The notes beneath the pieces were generated by a model. That model was not told the origin of the DNA and did no database searches. It saw only the letters and a list, made by a program, of their open reading frames with translations. Below are positions 8,083 through 17,712 of a DNA stretch of 64,000 bases, piece after piece. Positions within the stretch are counted from its first letter, which is position 1, and every line of letters begins with the position of its first letter. The DNA lies in NCBI RefSeq assembly GCF_900091615.1, contig NZ_FMIA01000002.1, positions 4,712,001 through 4,776,000 of the forward strand. Direction: 5' to 3'. The position numbers and the translations under genes were made by a program. The stretch is from Micromonospora yangpuensis (GTDB taxonomy: Bacteria > Actinomycetota > Actinomycetes > Mycobacteriales > Micromonosporaceae).

Positions 8083-9432
8083 CTACAGCGACAGGTAGCG
8101 CTGGCGCTCGTAGGGGGTGACCTCGCGGCGGTACTGCTCCCACTCGGCCCGCTTGTTGCGCAGGAAGAAGTCGAAGACGTGCTCGCCGAGCACCTCGGCG
8201 ACCAGCTCGGAGCCGGCCATCACGTCGATCGCCTCGGCGAGGTTCTCCGGCAGGGCTTCGTACCCCATCGCCTTGCGCTCGGCGTTGGACAGCGCCCAGA
8301 CGTCGTCCTCGGCGCCCGGCGGCAGCTCGTAGCCCTCCTCGATGCCCTTCAGGCCGGCACCGAGCATGACCGCGAAGGCGAGGTACGGGTTGGTCGCCGC
8401 GTCCAGCGAGCGGACCTCCACCCGGGCCGAGTTGGGCTTGCCGTAGGCGGGGACGCGGACCAACGCGGACCGGTTGAGGTGACCCCAGCAGACGTACGCC
8501 GGGCTCTCGGTGATCCGGTCCGGCAACGCCTGCGGGAAGAGCCGCTTGTACGAGTTGACCCACTGGTTGGTGACGGCGGTGTACTCCCGGGCGTGCATCA
8601 GCAGACCGGCGATGAACGACTTGGCCACCTTGGACAGCTTCATCGGGTCGCCACCGTCGTGGAACGCGTTGCGCTCGCCCTCGAAGAGCGACAGGTGGGT
8701 GTGCATGCCGCTGCCGGGCTGGTCGGTGAAGGGCTTCGGCATGAAGCTGGCCTGCACCCCGGTGGAGAGCGCCACCTCCTTGACCACGTGCCGGAAGGTC
8801 ATGATGTTGTCGGCGGTGGTCAGCGCGTCGGCGTAGCGCAGGTCGATCTCCTGCTGGCCGGGGGCCACCTCGTGGTGGCTGAACTCCACCGAGATGCCGA
8901 TCCGTTCCAGGGCCAGCACCGCCTGTCGGCGGAAGTCCCGGGCCACCGCGTGGGTGGTGTGCTCGAAGTAGCCGCCGGTGTCCACCGGGATCGGCACCGT
9001 GCCGTCGGCCGGGCCGTTCTCCAGCAGGAAGAACTCGATCTCCGGGTGGGTGTAGAAGGTGAAGCCCTTGTCGGCGGCCTTGGAGAGCATCCGGCGCAGC
9101 ACGTGCCGGGGGTCGGCCCAGGAGGGCCCGCCGTCGGGCAGCAGGATGTCGCAGAACATCCGGGCGCTCTCGCCGCTGACCCCGCCCTCGAAGGGGAAGA
9201 CCTGGAAGGTGGTCGGGTCGGGCATGGCCACCATGTCCGACTCGAAGACCCGGGCGAAGCCCTCGATCGCCGAACCGTCGAAGCCGATGCCCTCGTCGAA
9301 GGCCGACTCCAGCTCGGCCGGTGCCACCGAGACGCTCTTGAGGGTGCCCAGCACGTCGGTGAACCACAGCCGGACGAACCGGATGTCGCGCTCTTCCAGC
9401 GTACGGAGGACGAACTCCTGCTGACGGTCCAC
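8083..9432 (-). CDS. glnA2: GlnA2-type glutamine synthetase family enzyme
   Basis: 449 aa from GTG at 9432, preceded by GGAGGA at 6 nt; GlnA2 homologues also start M-D-x-Q. Recognisable blocks are 'RQQEFVLRTLEERDIRFVRL', FDGSAIEGF, HPEIEFF, the ATP-site block FMPKPF, SGMHTHLSLF and the tail DFFLRNKRAEWEQYR. Overall this closely matches M. tuberculosis and Streptomyces GlnA2. The expected adenylylation-site region is short, and members of this clade have low glutamine synthetase activity or act on other amines, so the substrate is uncertain. Upstream of the amidotransferase-like gene and glnE on the same strand. Confidence 0.9.
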   Translation of the reverse strand: MDRQQEFVLRTLEERDIRFVRLWFTDVLGTLKSVSVAPAELESAFDEGIGFDGSAIEGFARVFESDMVAMPDPTTFQVFPFEGGVSGESARMFCDILLPDGGPSWADPRHVLRRMLSKAADKGFTFYTHPEIEFFLLENGPADGTVPIPVDTGGYFEHTTHAVARDFRRQAVLALERIGISVEFSHHEVAPGQQEIDLRYADALTTADNIMTFRHVVKEVALSTGVQASFMPKPFTDQPGSGMHTHLSLFEGERNAFHDGGDPMKLSKVAKSFIAGLLMHAREYTAVTNQWVNSYKRLFPQALPDRITESPAYVCWGHLNRSALVRVPAYGKPNSARVEVRSLDAATNPYLAFAVMLGAGLKGIEEGYELPPGAEDDVWALSNAERKAMGYEALPENLAEAIDVMAGSELVAEVLGEHVFDFFLRNKRAEWEQYRREVTPYERQRYLSL

Positions 9433-9507
9433 TACCACTCCTCCGCGACACACTTCTCCGCCACCGGCTGGGTCGGCGCGACTGACCGCCCAGTCTCCAC
9501 TGACCCC

Positions 9508-9523
9508 GTTAAGCAGACGTTAC
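9508..9523 (-). promoter_or_regulatory. possible GlnR-like half-site pair upstream of glnA2
   Basis: On the minus strand GTAAC is followed after exactly 6 nt by TTAAC, resembling the a-site/b-site pair of actinobacterial GlnR boxes (gTnAC-n6-GaAAC). It lies about 75-90 bp upstream of the glnA2 start. The second half deviates from consensus and no clear second pair follows, so this is tentative. Confidence 0.25.
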
Positions 9524-9689
9524 GCGACCCCGTGGCACCCCGTCCCGCCGTGTCCCATCCGCCGGTCGGCACCCCCGCCCCGGGTGCGCCGGGGCGCGGC
9601 GAGCCGTCGTCGTCGGACTGCCCGGCCCCGGTGGCGGGCAAACCTGGCCGAGGGTGTTTGGGTCCGGCGGCTGGGGCAAGATGAGGGTC

Positions 9690-11453
9690 ATGCCCACCCT
9701 GCGTCTCGCTCTCTGCCAGGTCAACCCGAGCGTCGGCGACCTCGCCGGCAACGCCGAGCTGATCCGCTCCTGGACCGCTCGGGCCGCCGGGGCCGGCGCC
9801 CAGCTCGTCGCCTTCCCGGAGATGGTGCTCACCGGGTACCCGGTCGAGGACCTGGTCTTCCGGCGGTCGTTCGTGGCGGCGTCGAAGGCGGCGTTGGAGT
9901 CCCTGGCCGCCGCGCTGGCCGCCGACGGCCTGGGCGAGGTCGCGGTGGTGGTCGGCTACCTGGACGCCGACGGGCCGCCGCAGGTGAGCGGGGACGCCCA
10001 GCCGGGCCGGGGGGCCCGCAACGCCGCCGCGCTGCTGCACGGCGGTGCGGTGGTGGCCACCTACTTCAAGCACCACCTGCCCAACTACGGGGTCTTCGAC
10101 GAGGACCGCTACTTCGTGCCCGGCGACACCCTCACCGTCATCCGGTTGGGTGGGGTGGACGTGACCCTGACCATCTGCGAGGACCTGTGGCAGGCCGGCG
10201 GCCCGTTCGCCGCCGCCCGCGCCGCCGGGGTCGGGCTGGTGGTCAACATCAACGGCTCGCCGTACGAGTTGAACAAGGACGACCTGCGGCTGCCGATGGT
10301 CCGCCGCCGGGCCGCCGAGGCGGGGGCCACCATCGCGTACGTCAACCTGACCGGCGGCCAGGACGAGTTGGTCTTCGAGGGCGACTCGATGATCGTGACC
10401 GCCGACGGCACGCTGCTGACCCGGGCCCCGCAGTTCGTCGAGCACCTGCTGGTGCAGGACCTGGAGTTGCCGGCGGCGGGCGCGGCGGCCACCGGTGACG
10501 GTGCGCTGCCCGACGGGATGCGGCTGACGCGGGTCACGGTCGACGCCGAGCTGCCGGCACCGGGCCAGCCCACCGACGCCGGCGGTGTCATCGAGCCGGT
10601 CGCCGACGAGGCCGAGGTGTGGCATGCCCTGGTGCTCGGGCTGCGCGACTACGTCGACAAGAACCGGTTCCCGTCGGTGGTGCTCGGCCTCTCCGGCGGC
10701 ATCGACTCGGCGGTGGTCGCCGCCCTGGCCGTCGACGCGCTCGGCCCGCAGCGGGTGGTCGGGGTGTCGATGCCCAGCCAGCACTCCTCGGAGCACTCCC
10801 GGGAGGATGCCGCCGACCTGGCCAAGCGCACCGGACTGGACTTCCGGGTGGAGCCGATCCAGCCGATGGTGGACACCTTCCTGGCCAACCTGTCGCTCTC
10901 CGGGGTGGCGGTGGAGAACCTCCAGGCCCGGGTCCGTGGGGTGATCCTGATGGCCCTGTCGAACCAGGAGGGCCCGCTGGTGCTGACCACCGGCAACAAG
11001 AGCGAACTGGCGGTCGGCTACTCCACCCTGTACGGCGACTCGGTAGGCGGGTTCAACCCGATCAAGGACGTCTGGAAGACGCTGGTCTGGCGGCTGGCGA
11101 AGTGGCGCAACGCCGAGGCCACCCGACGTGGCGAGACCCCGCCGATCCCGGAGAACTCGATCGGCAAGCCGCCCAGCGCCGAGCTGAGCCCGGGTCAGCT
11201 GGACAGCGACACCCTGCCCGACTACGACGTGCTCGACCCGATCCTGATCGGCTACGTCGACGGCGACCTGGGGCGCGACGGCCTGGTCCGGGCCGGCCAC
11301 GACGCGGCGGTGGTGGACAAGGTCCTGCGGATGGTGGACACCGCCGAGTACAAGCGCCGGCAGTCCGCCCCGGGTACGAAGATCTCGATGAAGGCGTTCG
11401 GCCGGGACCGCCGGCTGCCGATCACCAACCGGTGGCGCGAACGCGGCGAGTGA
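9690..11453 (+). CDS. nadE: glutamine-dependent NAD+ synthetase
   Basis: 587 aa from ATG at 9690 (ATG 9681 is also possible). The N-terminal nitrilase-type glutaminase carries Glu44 ([10 protein letters not shown]), Lys127 ([15 protein letters not shown]) and Cys163 (TICEDLW). The C-terminal synthetase has the PP-loop LGLSGGIDS (about 332-340), TTGNKSE and '[11 protein letters not shown]'. It converts nicotinic acid adenine dinucleotide to NAD+ with ATP and glutamine-derived ammonia. Two-domain length is normal. It is divergent from glnA2 and 98 bp upstream of panB. Confidence 0.93.
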   Translation: MPTLRLALCQVNPSVGDLAGNAELIRSWTARAAGAGAQLVAFPEMVLTGYPVEDLVFRRSFVAASKAALESLAAALAADGLGEVAVVVGYLDADGPPQVSGDAQPGRGARNAAALLHGGAVVATYFKHHLPNYGVFDEDRYFVPGDTLTVIRLGGVDVTLTICEDLWQAGGPFAAARAAGVGLVVNINGSPYELNKDDLRLPMVRRRAAEAGATIAYVNLTGGQDELVFEGDSMIVTADGTLLTRAPQFVEHLLVQDLELPAAGAAATGDGALPDGMRLTRVTVDAELPAPGQPTDAGGVIEPVADEAEVWHALVLGLRDYVDKNRFPSVVLGLSGGIDSAVVAALAVDALGPQRVVGVSMPSQHSSEHSREDAADLAKRTGLDFRVEPIQPMVDTFLANLSLSGVAVENLQARVRGVILMALSNQEGPLVLTTGNKSELAVGYSTLYGDSVGGFNPIKDVWKTLVWRLAKWRNAEATRRGETPPIPENSIGKPPSAELSPGQLDSDTLPDYDVLDPILIGYVDGDLGRDGLVRAGHDAAVVDKVLRMVDTAEYKRRQSAPGTKISMKAFGRDRRLPITNRWRERGE

Positions 11454-11551
11454 CATCCTGCACTGTCGCCTGTCCGTCGGGCCCGCCCCGGTGCAACGAT
11501 CGGGGCGAAGCCCGGGGACCGCGCCAGCGGCCTCGAGGAGAGGAGACAGTC

Positions 11552-12433
11552 ATGGTGGAGTCCACGCCCACAGCCGACCCGACACGCACAGTCGACCCGA
11601 CACCGGCGGAGGTGACCGCCCTGTACGGCGGTCCGGCGACCCGCCGGGTCCGTACCCGCGACCTGTTCGCCGCCAAGGAGCGCGGCGAGCGGTGGTCGAT
11701 GCTCACCTCGTACGACCAGTACACGGCGTCGATCTTCGACACCGCCGGGGTGCCGGTGCTGCTGGTCGGCGACTCGGCGGCGAACAACGTCTTCGGGTAC
11801 GAGACCACGGTGCCGGTCACCGTCGAGGAGCTGCTGCCGCTGGTGCGTGCCGTGGTCCGGGCCACCCGGCAGACGATGGTCGTCGGCGACCTGCCCTTCG
11901 GCTCGTACGAGGAGAGCCCGACGCAGGCGCTGCGCACGGCCGTACGGTTCATGAAGGAAGGCGGCTGCCACGCCGTCAAGCTGGAGGGCGGCCGGCGCTG
12001 CGCGGCCCAGATCGAGGCGATCACCGGCGCCGGCATCCCGGTGATGGCACACATCGGGTTCACCCCGCAGCGGGAGCACACCATCGGCGGGTACCGCGTG
12101 CAGGGGCGCGGTGACAGCGCCGAGGAGGTGCTCGCCGACGCCCGCGCGGTGGCCGGGGCGGGCGCGTTCGCGGTGGTGCTGGAGATGGTCCCCGGCGAGG
12201 TGGCCAAGCGGGTCACCGCCGAGCTGGCCATCCCCACCGTGGGCATCGGCGCCGGCCCGGAGACCGACGCCCAGGTGCTGGTCTGGCAGGACATGGCCGG
12301 CCTGCGCACCGGGAAGGCCCCGCGCTTCGTCAAGCGCTACGCCGACCTGGCCGGCACCCTGTCACAGGCCGCCCGCACCTTCGCCGACGAGGTCCGCGAC
12401 GGCACCTTCCCCGCCCCCGAACACACCTTCTAA
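11552..12433 (+). CDS. panB: 3-methyl-2-oxobutanoate hydroxymethyltransferase (ketopantoate synthesis)
   Basis: 293 aa from ATG at 11552 behind GAGGAGAGGAG. PanB motifs are [40 protein letters not shown], 'MAHIGFTPQ' and [17 protein letters not shown]. It adds a hydroxymethyl group from methylene-THF to alpha-ketoisovalerate, the first step of pantothenate synthesis. A Thr/Pro-rich N-terminal extension of about 25 residues precedes the conserved core. R1b begins 1 nt after the TAA stop. Confidence 0.93.
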   Translation: MVESTPTADPTRTVDPTPAEVTALYGGPATRRVRTRDLFAAKERGERWSMLTSYDQYTASIFDTAGVPVLLVGDSAANNVFGYETTVPVTVEELLPLVRAVVRATRQTMVVGDLPFGSYEESPTQALRTAVRFMKEGGCHAVKLEGGRRCAAQIEAITGAGIPVMAHIGFTPQREHTIGGYRVQGRGDSAEEVLADARAVAGAGAFAVVLEMVPGEVAKRVTAELAIPTVGIGAGPETDAQVLVWQDMAGLRTGKAPRFVKRYADLAGTLSQAARTFADEVRDGTFPAPEHTF

Positions 12434-12434
12434 G

Positions 12435-12489
12435 GTGCAAGGAAGGGCCCCCTGTTAACGCTTCCGGTATAGCGGGGAGCCCTTCTCAC
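12435..12489 (+). repeat. R1 element, copy b
   Basis: 55 bp. Left end GTGCAAGGAAGGGCCCCC, core TTAACGCTTCCGGTATAG, right end GCCCTTCTCAC. It lies directly after the panB stop codon. Confidence 0.85.
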
Positions 12490-12509
12490 CCACCTCCGGC
12501 AGCGCCCGG

Positions 12510-12552
12510 CGGGCGGCGGCGCGCCAGCAGCCGGGCGGCGGCGCGCCAGCAG
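12510..12552. repeat. two copies of a 21-22 bp GC-rich repeat
   Basis: The unit CGGGCGGCGGCGCGCCAGCAG occurs at 12510 and 12532 (21 bp, one intervening base), apart from the first base shared with flanking GC-rich sequence. No gene is seen in 12490-12689. Confidence 0.6.
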
Positions 12553-12689
12553 CGGCGGGCGGCAGAACAACCAGCAGCGGCAACCGACGTCGTCGGATGG
12601 CCCCCGTGCGGGTGTCCAAACATCTCAAGTTGATCAAGGGGGGTCGTTCGGGGACACGGACCTGAGTGGACCCGCTAGAGTTCCGGCCC

Positions 12690-13190
12690 GTGAATCAACT
12701 GCGCCTCGTTCCTGTCGTACTCGCCTGCGTCTCTCTTCTTGCCCTCAGCGCCTGTGGTGGGGAGGACTCCACCTCCTCCGCCGGCTCCACCTCGTCCGAC
12801 ACCACGTCCGCCGCTCCGGCCGCCTCGTCCCCTGCTCCCGCCGCCCCGGCGGACCCGGCCAGCGACAAGGAGGTCTGCGAGGAGGCGGCGAAGGCCAGCA
12901 CCGAGATGAAGCAGGCCATCATGAAGATCGCGATGGACAGCGGCAACGACCCCTCGGCCGACGATGCCAAGAAGGTCATGACCGAACTGGCACAGAAGAT
13001 GTCCGCCGCGGCCGCCACCGGCAGCCCCGACAGCCCGGTGGTCACCGCGCTCACGGCGTTCAACGCGGAGGTCACCAAGGCGGCCTCGGCGGCGGACCCG
13101 GCGACGGCCATCGACAACGAGGCCATCGAGAAGGCCAGCAAGGACCTCGGCACCGCCTGCGAGAAGGCCGGCGTCAAGGCGACCTTCTGA
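12690..13190 (+). CDS. putative lipoprotein
   Basis: 166 aa from GTG at 12690. The signal sequence ends in a lipobox (LLALSACGG), so Cys21-22 would be lipidated and the protein anchored outside the membrane. A Ser/Thr/Ala/Pro linker is followed by a helical domain with two conserved Cys (KEVCEEAAKAS and GTACEKAGVK) that could pair. A TAGAGT hexamer lies exactly 8 nt before the start and there is no ribosome-binding site, suggesting a leaderless mRNA. A strong hairpin follows. Function unknown. Confidence 0.78.
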   Translation: MNQLRLVPVVLACVSLLALSACGGEDSTSSAGSTSSDTTSAAPAASSPAPAAPADPASDKEVCEEAAKASTEMKQAIMKIAMDSGNDPSADDAKKVMTELAQKMSAAAATGSPDSPVVTALTAFNAEVTKAASAADPATAIDNEAIEKASKDLGTACEKAGVKATF

Positions 13191-13209
13191 TCTCCGGTAC
13201 CCGTCGGAC

Positions 13210-13237
13210 GGGCCCCTTCCCACCCGGGAAGGGGCCC
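13210..13237 (+). terminator. 12-bp GC-rich hairpin
   Basis: GGGCCCCTTCCC, loop ACCC, GGGAAGGGGCCC: perfect arms starting 19 bp after the lipoprotein stop codon. Confidence 0.82.
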
Positions 13238-13304
13238 GCTGCCATCCCGGCACACCAAACGCCGCTGCCCCACCACCGCAGCCCCAGCCGCAGCCCGGCG
13301 GACA

Positions 13305-13594
13305 CAGAAACAACGTTGTAGTGGCCTGCCCCGCAGGAGCAGACGCAGAATCAACGTTCTAGTGGCCCGCCCCGCACAGTAACTCCACTACAACCCGGAA
13401 CGGGGCGGCCGGACGCAGGAACAACGTTGTAGTGGCCTCTTCCGCAGCAGCGGACGCAAAATCCACGTTGTAGTGGCCTGGCCCGGACAGCAACCCCACT
13501 ACAACGTGGATCGGGTGGGCGGAACAGGGCACGCAATGGGCGACGTGGGACCAGAGCGACCCCGGGACCAGAGCGACGCGGGACCAGAGCCACG
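13305..13594. repeat. R4 cluster: direct and inverted copies of a 25-bp motif, plus a short tandem array
   Basis: Four direct copies of GACGCAGAA-CAACGTTGTAGTGGCC or close variants start near 13302, 13343, 13412 and 13453. Two inverted copies (CCACTACAAC...) are at about 13385 and 13496. The fourth copy and the last inverted one form perfect 16-bp arms (ATCCACGTTGTAGTGG at about 13461 against its complement at about 13496). From 13547, GGGACCAGAGCGAC recurs three times at 16-17 bp spacing. No gene is seen in 13191-13611. Confidence 0.75.
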
Positions 13595-13611
13595 TGGACC
13601 AGGGTGCGGTG

Positions 13612-14310
13612 TCAGAGGTCGGTGACGCGGATCCCGGCGTGGGTCTTGTAGCGCTTGTTGATGGCGATCAGGTTGGCGGTGAACGCCTCGATCTGGTGGG
13701 CGTTGCGCAGCCGGCCCGCGTACACCCCGCGCATGCCGGGGATGCGGGCGGCGAGCGCCGCGACCACGTCGACCAGGTCGCGGTCCTCGGTGCAGATGAG
13801 CACGTCCAGCTCGATCCGGTCGACCTCCGGGTCGGCCAGCAGGGGCGCGCTGACGTGGTTGAACGCCGCGCAGACCCGGGAGTCGGGCAGCAGTCGGGCG
13901 GCCTGCTGCACGGCGCTGCCCTCGGCGACGGTGAGCGCGTACGGGCCCTGCTTGTCGAAGCCGAGCGGGTTCACGCAGTCGATGACGATCTTGCCGGCGA
14001 GTGGCTCGGCCAGCGAGGCGACGACGGTCTCGTGGCCGTCCCAGGGCACCGCGACGACGAGCACGTCGCTGCGCCGGGCCACCTCGACGTTGTCCGCGCC
14101 GTCGATCCTCGCCCCGGCGGGCATCCCCGGCAGGGCGGCGATCTCGCGGGCGGAGTCGGCGGCCCGCTCGGCGGACCGGGAGCCGATCAGCACGCTCTGT
14201 CCGGCCCGGGCGAACCGGTAGGCCAGCCCCCGCCCCTGGTCACCGGTGCCACCGATGATGCCGACGGTCAGTCCGGATACGTCGGGCAGCCTGCTCGCGT
14301 CGTGTGCCAT
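13612..14310 (-). CDS. npdG: F420H2:NADP+ oxidoreductase (NpdG/FNO family)
   Basis: 232 aa from ATG at 14310. The N-terminal Rossmann motif is 'VGIIGGTGDQGRGLAYRFA', followed by LIGSRSAERA (NADP-binding Ser/Arg), VVAVPWDGH, DCVNPLGFD and the tail EAFTANLIAINKRYK. This pattern is typical of F420-dependent NADP reductases, which move hydride between F420 and NADP. It fits an F420-producing actinomycete. The start skips nine upstream codons because GGATGGCCAC precedes this ATG and the family begins here. Confidence 0.85.
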   Translation of the reverse strand: MAHDASRLPDVSGLTVGIIGGTGDQGRGLAYRFARAGQSVLIGSRSAERAADSAREIAALPGMPAGARIDGADNVEVARRSDVLVVAVPWDGHETVVASLAEPLAGKIVIDCVNPLGFDKQGPYALTVAEGSAVQQAARLLPDSRVCAAFNHVSAPLLADPEVDRIELDVLICTEDRDLVDVVAALAARIPGMRGVYAGRLRNAHQIEAFTANLIAINKRYKTHAGIRVTDL

Positions 14311-14381
14311 GTGGCCATCCTCGCAAAGTCGTCCCACCGGCGGCAGTCACGCACCCCTGCGACAAACCCCGCCGCCGGGTC

Positions 14382-15809
14382 TCAGGCGCGTTCGAAGAGC
14401 ACGGTACGACGGGTCGGGTCGGCGGTGACCAGCCGGACCCGGACCCGTTCACCCAGGGGCAGTTCGCCTGCGCAGCGGGCCCGTACCGGCGGGTCGTCCA
14501 CCGCCACCGTGCCGCCGGGCGGACGCGGTCGCCCGTTCGACGACGGCACGGTCACGTCCAGCACCGCCGCGTCGAAGACCTCACCCACCCGGTGTTCCAG
14601 CAGCACCGCCTCGGCCAGTTCGATCGTGCCCCGGCTGGCCGCCCCGGCGGTCCGGTCGGTGGCCGTCATCACCTCGGGCAGCCGCGGCAGCGCCGCGCGG
14701 ACCTGGTCGGGCACCGGCCGGCCCGCGTGCAACGCCAGGCACACCTCGGTGGCGTACCGGTCGGCGAGGCGCCGCAGCGGCGCGGTGACATGGGCGTACG
14801 CGGCGGCCACCCCGCCGTGGGCGGGCTGCTCGGGCAGTTCGCCGTCGAAGGCGGTGTACGCGGCCCCGCGCATCAGTTCGGCCGCCTGGTCGACGAAGGC
14901 GGCCTCCCGGGGCCGGGCCGGGTCCAGCCCGGCGAGGATCTCCCCCACGCCGACCCCGTCCGGCCAGGACACCCCCAGCGGTACGGCGGCGGCGCGCAAC
15001 CGGAGCACCGCCTCGGGTTTCGGCGCCGGCATGGTACGCAGCAGTCCGATCCGCCCGGCCAGCATGATCTCGGCGGCGGCCATGCCGGTGAGCAGGGAGA
15101 TCTGCGCGTTGTGCTCCTCCATGGGCACCGGCGGGCGCAGGACCAGCCGCCAACCGTCGCCGTCGGGCTCGACGTCCTGCTCGGGCAGGGGCAGGTTGAC
15201 GGCACCCCGGCGCAGGCCACGGGCGGTCAGCAGGGCGCCGAGCCGGGGCAGCAGGGCGATCGGCTCGGGTAGCCGACCGGCGTCGGCGTCGGCCTGCACC
15301 CGGACGTAGTCGAGCTGGGCGCGGCTGCGTACCCGGGCCCGTTCCAGCTCGACCGCGACGGTGCCGCCGTCGGCGTCCAGGTCGATGGTCCACAGCACGG
15401 CCGCCCGGTCGACGTCGGGCAGCAGGCTGGCCGCGCCCTCGCTGAGGGTGTGCGGGTGCAGCGGCACGTTGCCGTCGGGTAGATAGATGGTCTGCCCCCG
15501 CCGCCAGATCTCCGCCTCCAGGGCACCACCGGCGGGTACGTGCGCGGCGGTGTCGGCGATGGCGTACCGCACCCGGAAACCGCCACCGGGTCGACGGGCG
15601 AGATGCATCGCCTGGTCGAGGTCGCGGGAGCCGGCCGGGTCGACGGTGACGAACGGCACGTCGGTCCGGTCGACGGCGGGCGTGGGCGGTGCCGCGGCGG
15701 CCTGCTCGGCCTCACGCTGCGCCTCGGGCGGGAAACTCTCGGGCAGACCCAGCTCACGGCGGAGAGCGCCGAAGTCGATGCGGGGCGCCAGCACGCGTCG
15801 GATGACCAC
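14382..15809 (-). CDS. RNB-domain 3'-5' exoribonuclease (RNase II/R family)
   Basis: 475 aa. The RNB signature 'FVTVDPAGSRDLDQAMHL' supplies the metal-binding Asp residues, followed by YAIADTAAHV, 'GQTIYLPDGNVPLHP', the mid-domain block 'ISLLTGMAAAEIM' and YAHVTAPLRRLADRYA. Cold-shock domains of full RNase R are absent, so this is the short actinobacterial RNB type with a small C-terminal beta domain. It degrades RNA processively from the 3' end. Monocistronic by position. Confidence 0.9.
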   Translation of the reverse strand: MVIRRVLAPRIDFGALRRELGLPESFPPEAQREAEQAAAAPPTPAVDRTDVPFVTVDPAGSRDLDQAMHLARRPGGGFRVRYAIADTAAHVPAGGALEAEIWRRGQTIYLPDGNVPLHPHTLSEGAASLLPDVDRAAVLWTIDLDADGGTVAVELERARVRSRAQLDYVRVQADADAGRLPEPIALLPRLGALLTARGLRRGAVNLPLPEQDVEPDGDGWRLVLRPPVPMEEHNAQISLLTGMAAAEIMLAGRIGLLRTMPAPKPEAVLRLRAAAVPLGVSWPDGVGVGEILAGLDPARPREAAFVDQAAELMRGAAYTAFDGELPEQPAHGGVAAAYAHVTAPLRRLADRYATEVCLALHAGRPVPDQVRAALPRLPEVMTATDRTAGAASRGTIELAEAVLLEHRVGEVFDAAVLDVTVPSSNGRPRPPGGTVAVDDPPVRARCAGELPLGERVRVRLVTADPTRRTVLFERA

Positions 15810-15962
15810 GGACCAATCCTGGCAGCGTACGGCGCGTTCCGCTCACCGGCGCGGGGTCGGGGAACCGACCCGTCCCGGCGGGGTTCGGCGCCGACCGGTC
15901 AGATCGACGTCGAGCCCCCGCCGGGACGTACCCGGGTCTCCGGGGTGGTGCGGGTCGCCCGA

Positions 15963-16703
15963 TCAGCCGGCGGCGCGGCGGGCGGTCGTGCGGGCGGCGG
16001 TCGCCCGCGCCGTGCTGGGCTTGGCCGGTGCCCGGCCTGCGGTGGTGCGGGTCGTGCCGGTGCGCGCGGTGGTCTTGCGGACACTGGCCTTCTTCGCCGT
16101 GGCCTTCCTGGCCGGTGCCTTCTTGGCCGTGGCCTTCTTCGCCGGTGCCGTTCTCGCCGTGGTCTTCTTGGCCGGGGCCTTCTTCGCCGTGGACTTCGCG
16201 GCCGTGGTCCGCTTCGCGGTGGTCTTCTTCGCCGTGGAGCTCGTGGCCGTCTTCTTCGCCGGGGCCTTCTTCGCCACCGCCGAGGTGGTGCGTTTGGCCG
16301 CCGCCGTGGTCCGCTTCGCCGCCGAGGTGACCTTCCGGGCGGCGGTCGAGGCCTTGGCGGGGGCCTTCTTCGCCGTCGTCGTGGTCTTCCTGGCCGGCGC
16401 CTTCTTCGCGGCGGCGGAGGTCGTCTTGCGGGTGGTGGTCTTCTTCGCCGGAGCCTTCTTGGCGGTGGTCTTCGTCGCCGGGGAGCGGCCGGCGGCCCCG
16501 GCGGTCTTCTTCGCCGGTGAGCGGCTCGCCCCGGTGGCTGCCTTCTTGGCCGGCGCGCGGCCGGTGGCGGTCTTGCGCGCAGGCGCCTTGGCCCCGGCCG
16601 TGGTGGACCGTGCCGTGCCCGTGGACCGCTGCGCCGTGGTGGTCTTCGTCGCGGTCGTACGTTTGGCGGCCGGGCGGGTGGTGGCCTTCTGTGCTTCGGC
16701 CAT
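15963..16703 (-). CDS. lysine/alanine-rich histone H1-like protein
   Basis: 246 aa from ATG at 16703 behind AAGGAGGG. Nearly the whole sequence after MAEAQKATT is built of PAKK, AAKRTT, APAKKTT and APARKTT repeats, the pattern of histone H1 C-terminal tails and of actinobacterial H1-like nucleoid proteins. It should bind DNA through charge. Repeat-rich coding DNA makes the length variable between strains. There is no folded HU domain, so it is not an HupB with a tail. Confidence 0.8.
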   Translation of the reverse strand: MAEAQKATTRPAAKRTTATKTTTAQRSTGTARSTTAGAKAPARKTATGRAPAKKAATGASRSPAKKTAGAAGRSPATKTTAKKAPAKKTTTRKTTSAAAKKAPARKTTTTAKKAPAKASTAARKVTSAAKRTTAAAKRTTSAVAKKAPAKKTATSSTAKKTTAKRTTAAKSTAKKAPAKKTTARTAPAKKATAKKAPARKATAKKASVRKTTARTGTTRTTAGRAPAKPSTARATAARTTARRAAG

Positions 16704-16785
16704 CTCGGTTCCCTCCTTGGGGACATGCTCTCGCGTGGCTCCGCACGGAGCACGGAGTTCCTCGACGCGGGCAGTCCCGCGCCGT

Positions 16786-16989
16786 CTATTCGTCCTCCCC
16801 GGCCCATCGGGCGTCCTCGGCCTCCCACGCCTCGTTGCGCTCCCGCACGGTCTGCAGGGCGTTCTCGGCGTCGGCGGCGGAGGCGTACGGGCCGAGAACA
16901 TGGCGCGCGGCACAGAGGTCCGCATCCGTCTCGACCCGGTGGTGTCGGGTGCACCAGTAGTAGCGCCCACCACGCCCGCTGTCGCTCAT
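16786..16989 (-). CDS. small SPOR-like domain protein
   Basis: 67 aa from ATG at 16989. It reads RYYWCTRHHRVE, then CAARHVLGPYASAADAENAL and VRERNEAWEAED. The LGPY-x(3)-A-x-A-L-x-x-V block resembles a SPOR-type repeat. Very similar short proteins are widespread in actinobacteria; their function is not established. Just upstream of the H1-like gene on the same strand, 82 bp away. Confidence 0.75.
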   Translation of the reverse strand: MSDSGRGGRYYWCTRHHRVETDADLCAARHVLGPYASAADAENALQTVRERNEAWEAEDARWAGEDE

Positions 16990-17340
16990 GGGATCACTGT
17001 GCACCGGGAACCGCCCGGCCGCCACCGGTTCCGCAAAAGTCTCCGAGGATATCCACAGTAGAGCCGCTGGCGGCCACCCGTGGCGAAACGACGGAACCGG
17101 CCCTCAACCTGGCGCTTTAGCAGGTGGACCGAGGCCCGGCCATCCTTCGGCCGGCGCTTCTGCCCCGGCCGGGAGTCGACCGGGATCAAACCGGTCAGAC
17201 CCTAACGTGCCGTGCAAGATGCGGACGGGCCGGTAGATGTGCGAACCTCGGCCGGGATTCCCGCGAGATCGCCAACGGCGTCACCGCGTGCTCACCCTAC
17301 GCTTCGCGGGCGTGAACCGCCTGCTCACCCTGGAGGCAAC
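16990..17340. other. intergenic region between divergent genes
   Basis: About 350 bp with promoters for both sides presumably present. I see an inverted repeat near 17130-17155 (GGCCCGGCCATCC with CGGCCGG) and a TAACGT hexamer at about 17208, but no gene, tRNA or recognised riboswitch. Confidence 0.4.
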
Positions 17341-17712
17341 GTGGCCAACCTCGACACGGCACTGAAGGACATCATGACCATCGACGGCGCCATCGGTGCC
17401 GCCCTGGTCGACTACACCAGTGGGATGACCCTCGGGGTGGCCGGCGGCACCCCGGAGATCGACCTGACCGTCGCGGCGGCCGGCAACACCGACGTGGTCC
17501 GGGCCAAGATGCGCACCATCGAGATGCTCAAGCTCAACGACGAGCTGGAGGACATGCTGATCACCCTCGGCAACCAGTACCACCTCATCCGGCCGCTCAC
17601 CAGCCGTACCGGCAAGGGGTTGTTCCTCTACCTGATGCTCAGCAAGACCCGGTCCAACCTGGCCCTGGCCCGGCACCAGCTGCGCACCATCGAGGGGCAA
17701 CTGGAACTGTGA
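17341..17712 (+). CDS. roadblock/LC7 family protein
   Basis: 123 aa from GTG at 17341 behind CTGGAGG. It shows the alpha/beta roadblock fold pattern: 'ALKDIMTIDGAIGAALVDY', a Gly-rich turn, a long helix (DVVRAKMRTIEMLKLNDE) and two strands (DMLITLGNQYHLIRPL, GLFLYLML). Roadblock proteins usually regulate Ras-like GTPases such as MglA, but no GTPase gene is adjacent. The stop overlaps the next start by 4 nt (GTGA), so translation is coupled. Confidence 0.75.
   Translation: MANLDTALKDIMTIDGAIGAALVDYTSGMTLGVAGGTPEIDLTVAAAGNTDVVRAKMRTIEMLKLNDELEDMLITLGNQYHLIRPLTSRTGKGLFLYLMLSKTRSNLALARHQLRTIEGQLEL

Noticed and set aside
13210..13237. Another R1 copy because of GGGCCCCTTCCC
   Set aside because: It is a simple perfect hairpin lacking the TTAACGC core and the GTAAGG end; called a terminator.
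16990..17340. Possible tRNA gene near GGTCAGACCC at 17,190-17,205
   Set aside because: No cloverleaf with acceptor, anticodon and T-arm can be built by eye.
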